A DNA stretch of 64,000 nt from Enoplosus armatus (Eukaryota > Chordata > Actinopteri > Centrarchiformes > Enoplosidae): the NCBI RefSeq assembly GCF_043641665.1, contig NC_092189.1, positions 17,266,833-17,330,832 on the forward strand, given 5' to 3'. A program made the translations under genes and the position numbers. Within the stretch, counting starts at the first letter, position 1. Every line of letters starts with the position of its first letter. The notes beneath the pieces were generated by a model. The model did no database searches. It was not told the DNA's origin and was given only the letters and a program-made list of their open reading frames with translations. Below, piece after piece: positions 58,327 through 64,000 of this stretch.

Positions 58327-61300
58327 CCTGTGTTGCTATTGTAATAGTAAGTAGTAGTATCGCAATAGTGCTGTCATGTGTGGAAGCATTTTTGATTCGA
58401 CAGCGCTGATGGAAAAAAAACATGGGTTTTAACAAATGTTGTTCATATGAATTTAAGTGATGGAAAAAGTGATTGGCGACTAATGATGTTTTCGAATGCA
58501 AAAGCAATGGATGTTAAAATGTATATAACATCACCCTTAATCTGACAGAATTTATTTAAAACAATACACACATCCGCAGGAAGCGAGAAATATAACCTGC
58601 CAGATTTTGTCTGTGGGCTGTATGTATGGCAGCCATGCTCTACAGTGTGAGGGAGAAAGAGGAGACTAAGCCACCTCCATCATTCTAGTTTGTTTACTAC
58701 TTGGTCAGAGTAGAAGAAGGTTGTGTTGTTTCCAACCCCCAGACACAACAGTTCTGGAGGGTAAGATAAATAATTAGTCATGAGATGAGTTTCTCCCTTC
58801 ATCCATCAGCCTGGGGAACATGGCTGCTGTAGGAGAACTGAAGCCAAATGAGAATCCCCTCCCTCCAGTGTTTTTGTTCCCCAGACACTCAGCTTTAGAT
58901 TTCCCTTCTTGATAGGACGACTTTGAAACGTTCAAAAGCTTGCGAGGACGACTCCATCTTTGTCAGGGTGTTCACGGATTAAAAGCTGTTATTAAAAGCA
59001 ATGCTTTTAAGAGGAAGCAGAGATACTGCTTTACTACCTTTCCGTCAAAATTGCCTGGCAAAGTAGAAACACTGAACCTGAGTTGCAAGTCAATTCAAAG
59101 TACATCTTGTCTGTGGCAACTCATGCTATTAAAATCTTCAAATGTAACGTTATATCTCTTCTCTATCCATTTCATCTTCTTCTCTATTAGTTTGGCAGTT
59201 TGTAGGAAGATTTATGAAGAGAAATGAATAAATGTGGGACACAAGCAGCTGAGAAGTTATTTTAAGTACATTAAGTGACACATTGAGACCAAAATGGAAA
59301 ACGAATACTGAATTCCCGCCTGATTGACACCACAGGAAAAGTCTGTAGGTAGAGGAGTATGTTTGGTGTGGGAGTGTTGTTAATATGTCAAAGTGTGAGA
59401 AAACTCTTTGAGAGCTCAGTGTTTTGTGGATTGTATCGGTGCTACTCTCCTGCATAGAAATCAAACCGGACATTTTCTTGAACCGTGGAGTGGTGCCTGG
59501 AGATTTAAAGGATCAGAAAGCTTATTTCTAAATGTAAAGGCTGTTGAGCTATTTCATCTACACTTTTATTTATTAAGCGTGTGGCGACTGTTGGATTTAC
59601 ACCACTGTCTGAGAGGGCCTCCAAACACCAGAGGAGTTAGTTTCACTGATAGGCCGCTTCAGCTGCTGAATTATTCATTTGTGCTATTTGCCAGACTCGG
59701 TGTCTGTGACTGAAAATTCGACAAGGATTGAATGATTGAAGACTCAATGAGGTAAAAAAAATTTGATGTTACAGAGGTCAAAAACTCCTGTGAGTGTTCT
59801 GTTAGTGGAGCCTGAGAAAGACAAAAGCAACAGCTTTTTGTTTCCACTATTTCAGTTAAACCGTACATGTTTGCATAAGCATAAACTCTGAAATGCACAT
59901 TTCATACTGCATATAATGTGAATTTTGCCTTCTGTGATGGTAGCACTTATTTAACTGTAGGGCATAGAGGTATGGGAAACTAAAGTTGAATGAGGAAACA
60001 AAAAACAAAAGCACTTTCACACTAGCGAGGCGGCCGAGATTCACGTTCACAAGCTTTATTGAGACAGCAAAATGCATTTTTCAGATGTAATAATAATTTA
60101 ATAATCTTCCCGAAACCAAACCTGTTTGATACTGGGTTTTTTTTCAGCAGTAGACATGTAATATATTTGCATTCTGTAATTACATCTGTATATAGTATTT
60201 TTCATTGTTAGTGGCAGTGTTTGCCGTTCCCATGCAATCACATCACATTTCCCTCGCAGGCTTGGGGGATTCACGGGAAATGATGCATGTAAAGTCACAA
60301 TTGTATTTAATTGATAACAGTGCCACTGTTCACACTCTACAGTAGTATCAGAGCTGTATGACGCAAACACAACATCTCCTGCTACTGATGGTTTACGTTA
60401 AAAGCATTCAACTGGAGAAACACACAGTGGCTTTTACTGTGAAGTAGTCAAAGAAAACAACCAATGTTAGCACTGACAGCGACAGTTTATCAAAAATGCT
60501 AAATGAAACATGATCATTTTCCAAATTCTTCCTCAGCAAATAATTTAAAATGTTTGCAAAGGAGTAATGGAACTCCTCCTGCTGTTGTGTGAAAAACGTC
60601 TTGTGCTGTGTACAGCATGTAATCAGATTTCCTCTTTTGTACACCCGTTGCTCCTTCGTTGTATTTTTGACAAAGTAGCTGTTTAAAGAGTGTTTGCTGT
60701 AGCTGCACTTTCTGTAACCACCAGGAACCACAGGTGTCACCAAATCAACCAGGACGGACATTTTAAGGATTATAAACTTACAAGATGGACAGATTTCTTA
60801 AACTTGGTTATACTCGACAAGCAAATATGGCTGGCACAATCAAAGTCAAGATAATATAACGACACCTGTGTGTGTGTTTGTGCAAAGTTTAACTTCCAGC
60901 TGTATTAGAATTTATTTATATTATGTAAAGGCAAAAGGACATTTGCAGTTTACATTTTGAGAATATTATTTCATTAAAATAACATCCCATTCACTCATGT
61001 TGTTATTAGTTTTGTTGGTATTACTTACAAACAATAAACTGGTTGAGGAAGGGGTCGAGCGGGCATGAAAGAACAGTAATAGTTTATTTAACTACAAAAG
61101 TTTTATTAAGATTATGGTAATAATCAACAATAAGTAATTGAAATGATAGAAACCGTCCTCCCTGCAAGCTGTTGGAGGATGTTTTGAGCTGTAGATATTC
61201 TTCCGTCATGCCTTTATTCCCTTTTATGTTTTTTGTATTTTACAACATTTTACTCATTTAGTGAGACCAGGAGAAAGGTTTGATTTCCAGTGTTCCAGTG

Positions 61301-61929
61301 AAAGCTGTGGTTAAAATTGATTGTAGTCGTTTCAGTTTCTCAGGCTGATTGTTGGTTTTTGCTCCTCTGTCTCATTCTCATTGCTTCTACGCTTTTCCAA
61401 CATCAGTTAGCTTAGCGAGCTGGTAATTGATCATCCATTTCCAAACCGTTACTCCTCTCCTCATTTTGCAGCACCCACTGCTGAAACCACCTCTTTCTGT
61501 CTGCACACGTCTTTTTTTTTTTCAGTCACTCTCTCCGACTTCAGCTGTATGTAATGACTCGGAGCCGCAGCCTTTCCTTGGCTGTCACAGAGGGGCTTTT
61601 AACAAGGTCCTGCACTCCTTTTGCTCTTTCCTCCTCATTTTACCATGCTGCTGCCACTTTCTCCTCTTCCCCCCTGTAATTTCGCCTTTCTCTGAGGGTA
61701 AAGTGTACAGGTGCCTGACTATAGCAGGGGGAGAAATCAGAAGTGGTTAGTGCCTTTCTGCCTTTTATTTAGTAATTTTTTTACATTTCTCAGCCACCTT
61801 TTTAGGCTTTAGCCAGATTTTTGAGACAGATTTTCCCGAGCTGGAATTGGCTTAATTTACAGGCATGTATTAAATGAGAATGTAAAAACAAGTTTACAAG
61901 TCTCTCAAATACTATGCATGTGCTTTAGG
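58327..61929. other. non-coding stretch
   Basis: No exon with support on both sides and no recognised repeat. Many short open frames on both strands. Confidence 0.35.
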
Positions 61930-62215
61930 ACAAGTTGATAAATAATTGACTGCAACAATGTTGACAACAAATTAATCGTTTTAGTCATTTTCAGGCAAAA
62001 ATTACAAACATTTATAGATTCTAGCTTCTCAAATGTGAACATTTGTTGATTTTCTTGTTTTCTATGATTGTAAACATAATTTCTTTGGGTCGTGGACATT
62101 TTTTCATATTAGTCTGGACATTCGAATATGTCAACTTGCATTCTGGGAAATTATATTTTTTGTTTTTTTACTATTTTATTATATTTTATGAATTAAATGA
62201 TTAACGCTGAAGTAT
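61930..62215 (-). repeat. MITE family A, copy 8 (inverted)
   Basis: AATAATTGACTGCAACAATG, ATTCTAGCTTCTCAAATGTG and TTTTCTATGATTGTAAACAT are family A words in reverse. Confidence 0.55.
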
Positions 62216-62998
62216 ATCTCAGTGAATATGGCCAGGAATATGGGCATGTTTGTGTGTCTTTGTAGATGAATAGAGATCTGATGTCTTTGGGCTTATATTT
62301 GTATTCATAACGAACAAGGAAATTAAAGCCAACTAAATCACCTCAGGCTCCCTGCATTTCAATTATAGACAGTATAAAAGAGTTATTGATCCATAGCAGG
62401 AGACACACAGAGAGGCAGAGAGATTTTTAAATACTCATCAGTCTTCACACTCGTACAAGGTTTGGTAAATCTGTTCTTTGATTGATTTTACGAAGGCAAA
62501 AGCCAGTGAGCTTCAGCAGACAAGGGAAACAGTTCGAAGTATAGGTGCGTTAGTCTGAAATACATTCCCTTGTGGATTCCTCTGTACTGTTTCTCTTGTA
62601 ATCTATATCGTCCTACAGTGTTCTCCTAGAAAGCCCCAGCGGTTTCTGCCGTTCATCATCTTTAAGCTGCAGTAAAGAGCAAGGAGGGGCGACTGCTCAG
62701 GTTCATTCAGTGTTCCACCTGACCATGATTAATGTGAGAAAGGCCCGGTTCACACCTAAACCACAGGGCTTCCCCACCCCGCCCCATGTCACTCCTTCCT
62801 ATCCCGTTCATCCCCTCTCTCAATTGGTTTGGCGGTGGGATGCAATGTGTTCAGCCAGCCATGCAGCGCAGAAGCTTCACAGGTCAACAAGCCATCTCCC
62901 AGATGTCCTGTAGGACTCTCTAGTTCCATAGATGGATTACTGAACGAGCCTGGAGCCTCAGTTTGAAGTGACTGCTCACATTTCTTGTTGTAAATGAA
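62216..62998. other. non-coding stretch
   Basis: Nothing recognised. Confidence 0.3.
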
Positions 62999-63432
62999 TG
63001 ACTACAAAAGGATGCAAAACGACTACAAAGAGATGCAAAACTACTACTAGTAAATACCAAGTGACTACAAAAAGACCACAAAGAGACACAACATGGCTAC
63101 AAAAACACACAACGACCAGGAAGAGATTCAAATTAATTACAAAGAGGCACAAAAAGACTACAAAGATGCACAACACAACTACAAAAAGATGCAAATGACT
63201 ACAAAGAAGCATAATGGCTACAAAGTGTCGCAAAACGACAACACAGTTACAAAAAAAGGACTACAAAAACACAAAACAACCAGGAAAAGATTCAATATAA
63301 CTACAAAGAGGCACAAAAAGACTACAAAGATGCAAAACAACCACAATGAGATGCAACATGACTACAAAGAGACACAAAATGACTACAAACGATGCAGCCT
63401 CGTTATTTGTAGTCGTTTTGTGTCTCTTTCAA
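62999..63432. repeat. degenerate minisatellite (GACTACAAAGAGATGCAAAA type)
   Basis: About 20 imperfect units of 16-22 bp built on GACTACAAAGAGA(T/C)GCAAAA run from 62999 to about 63395. At 63400-63430 the same words appear inverted (TTTGTAGTCGTTTTGTGTCTC). The open frames across it are a by-product of the repeat period (Lys/Thr-rich) and not a gene. Confidence 0.8.
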
Positions 63433-64000
63433 TCTGGATGTCTTGCTTTCTTGTAGGAGGGGTGGGGAGTATTTTACATGTCTGTGCCCAGGGGCCCATT
63501 GTCTCATAATCCATCCATGTCTAGTTCCAACTTTCTTTCTTTCTTTCTCAGTTTCTTTTTGTCCCTCTCTTTCTTCTCTCTGTGTACTATCTTCCCCCTG
63601 TGACATCTGTCTCCTCTCAGTGTCTCCTGTAACGCCACAGACGGTCTTTGTGAAAGATGGGGGAGATCACAGAGGATTTCTATCTATCTGACCCCAGCGT
63701 GCCCTTCATCTTCCTTTCACAGCTTGATCTATCACACACAACTGCTTTTTATTGCTGTTTGGCAGCCGGCTCTTGGCCCATGGTTCTACCTGTCTCTCTC
63801 AGCCCCTCTCATTATTAGTGTGAGCCTCGCTCTGTTGGGAATAAGCCAACATATTTGCATTTCCTCTGTACTATGTTTTTTGTCACCGTCTGTAAAACCC
63901 CACTCAACCTCAAAGCCTGTATTCTTTCTGATATTGTGATACACAAGCTGTATGATCAGCTAAAGGTTATTCAAAGAGAAATTTTTGTCATAAAGGCTAT
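63433..64000. other. non-coding right edge
   Basis: Pyrimidine-rich TTTCTTTC tracts at 63525-63590. An acceptor-like CCTGTAACGCCACAG ends at 63640, but its frames close or lack a donor inside the window. Confidence 0.35.

Noticed and set aside
63093..63509. 138-codon Lys/Thr/Asn-rich open frame
   Set aside because: Produced by the minisatellite period, not by selection on protein.
1..64000. CRISPR array, phage or bacterial operon
   Set aside because: No regularly spaced identical repeats with unique spacers and no ribosome-binding-site/ORF structure. All signals are vertebrate.

Overview
This is vertebrate, almost certainly ray-finned (teleost) fish, nuclear DNA. It is AT-rich, gene-poor and intron-dominated, full of old short DNA-transposon relics, CA/TG microsatellites and LINE/SINE scraps. 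The one intact protein gene is a TRIM of the fish bloodthirsty-related/TRIM39-like type. Nothing bacterial or viral was seen, and there is no CRISPR array, rRNA or recognisable tRNA gene.

Layout. At the left edge (about 1-740, + strand) are scraps that look like the 3' end of an upstream gene: a short open tail running into a stop and AATAAA at 65-73, and a separate phase-0 exon pair (556-600 and 701-739) ending in TAA. After a repeat-rich stretch, a CpG-containing TATA-less promoter with an ETS site (about 2075-2320) precedes a tiny coding start (2320-2341). About 43 kb of non-coding DNA follows. A good exon lies at 45380-45526, and a 51-nt exon encoding a hydrophobic segment lies at 53874-53924. 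All three + strand exons share splice phase 1 and can be read as the N-terminus of one protein: a short cytosolic-type region with a basic KKRKR cluster, then the start of a membrane segment. I do not recognise the protein.

Just beyond exon 3, on the opposite strand, is a complete 540-codon TRIM gene (54529-56151): RING, two B-box-type zinc modules, coiled coil and PRY-SPRY. It has a short 5'UTR intron and an interferon-response-like GAAANNGAAA element upstream. If the + strand gene continues past the window, this immune-type gene sits inside its intron in antisense orientation.

The remaining DNA is mostly decayed mobile elements: eight copies of one AT-rich MITE family (three interrupted by other elements), four copies of a second family, pairs of several others, a hAT-like MITE with probable 8-bp target duplications, a Tc1/mariner transposase relic, the 3' end of a fish LINE, SINE-like fragments, a degenerate minisatellite at 63 kb, and a perfect 30-bp-arm palindrome at 29.6 kb. 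The repeat-family calls come from recognising shared sequence by eye. Exact boundaries and family names need a repeat-library search.
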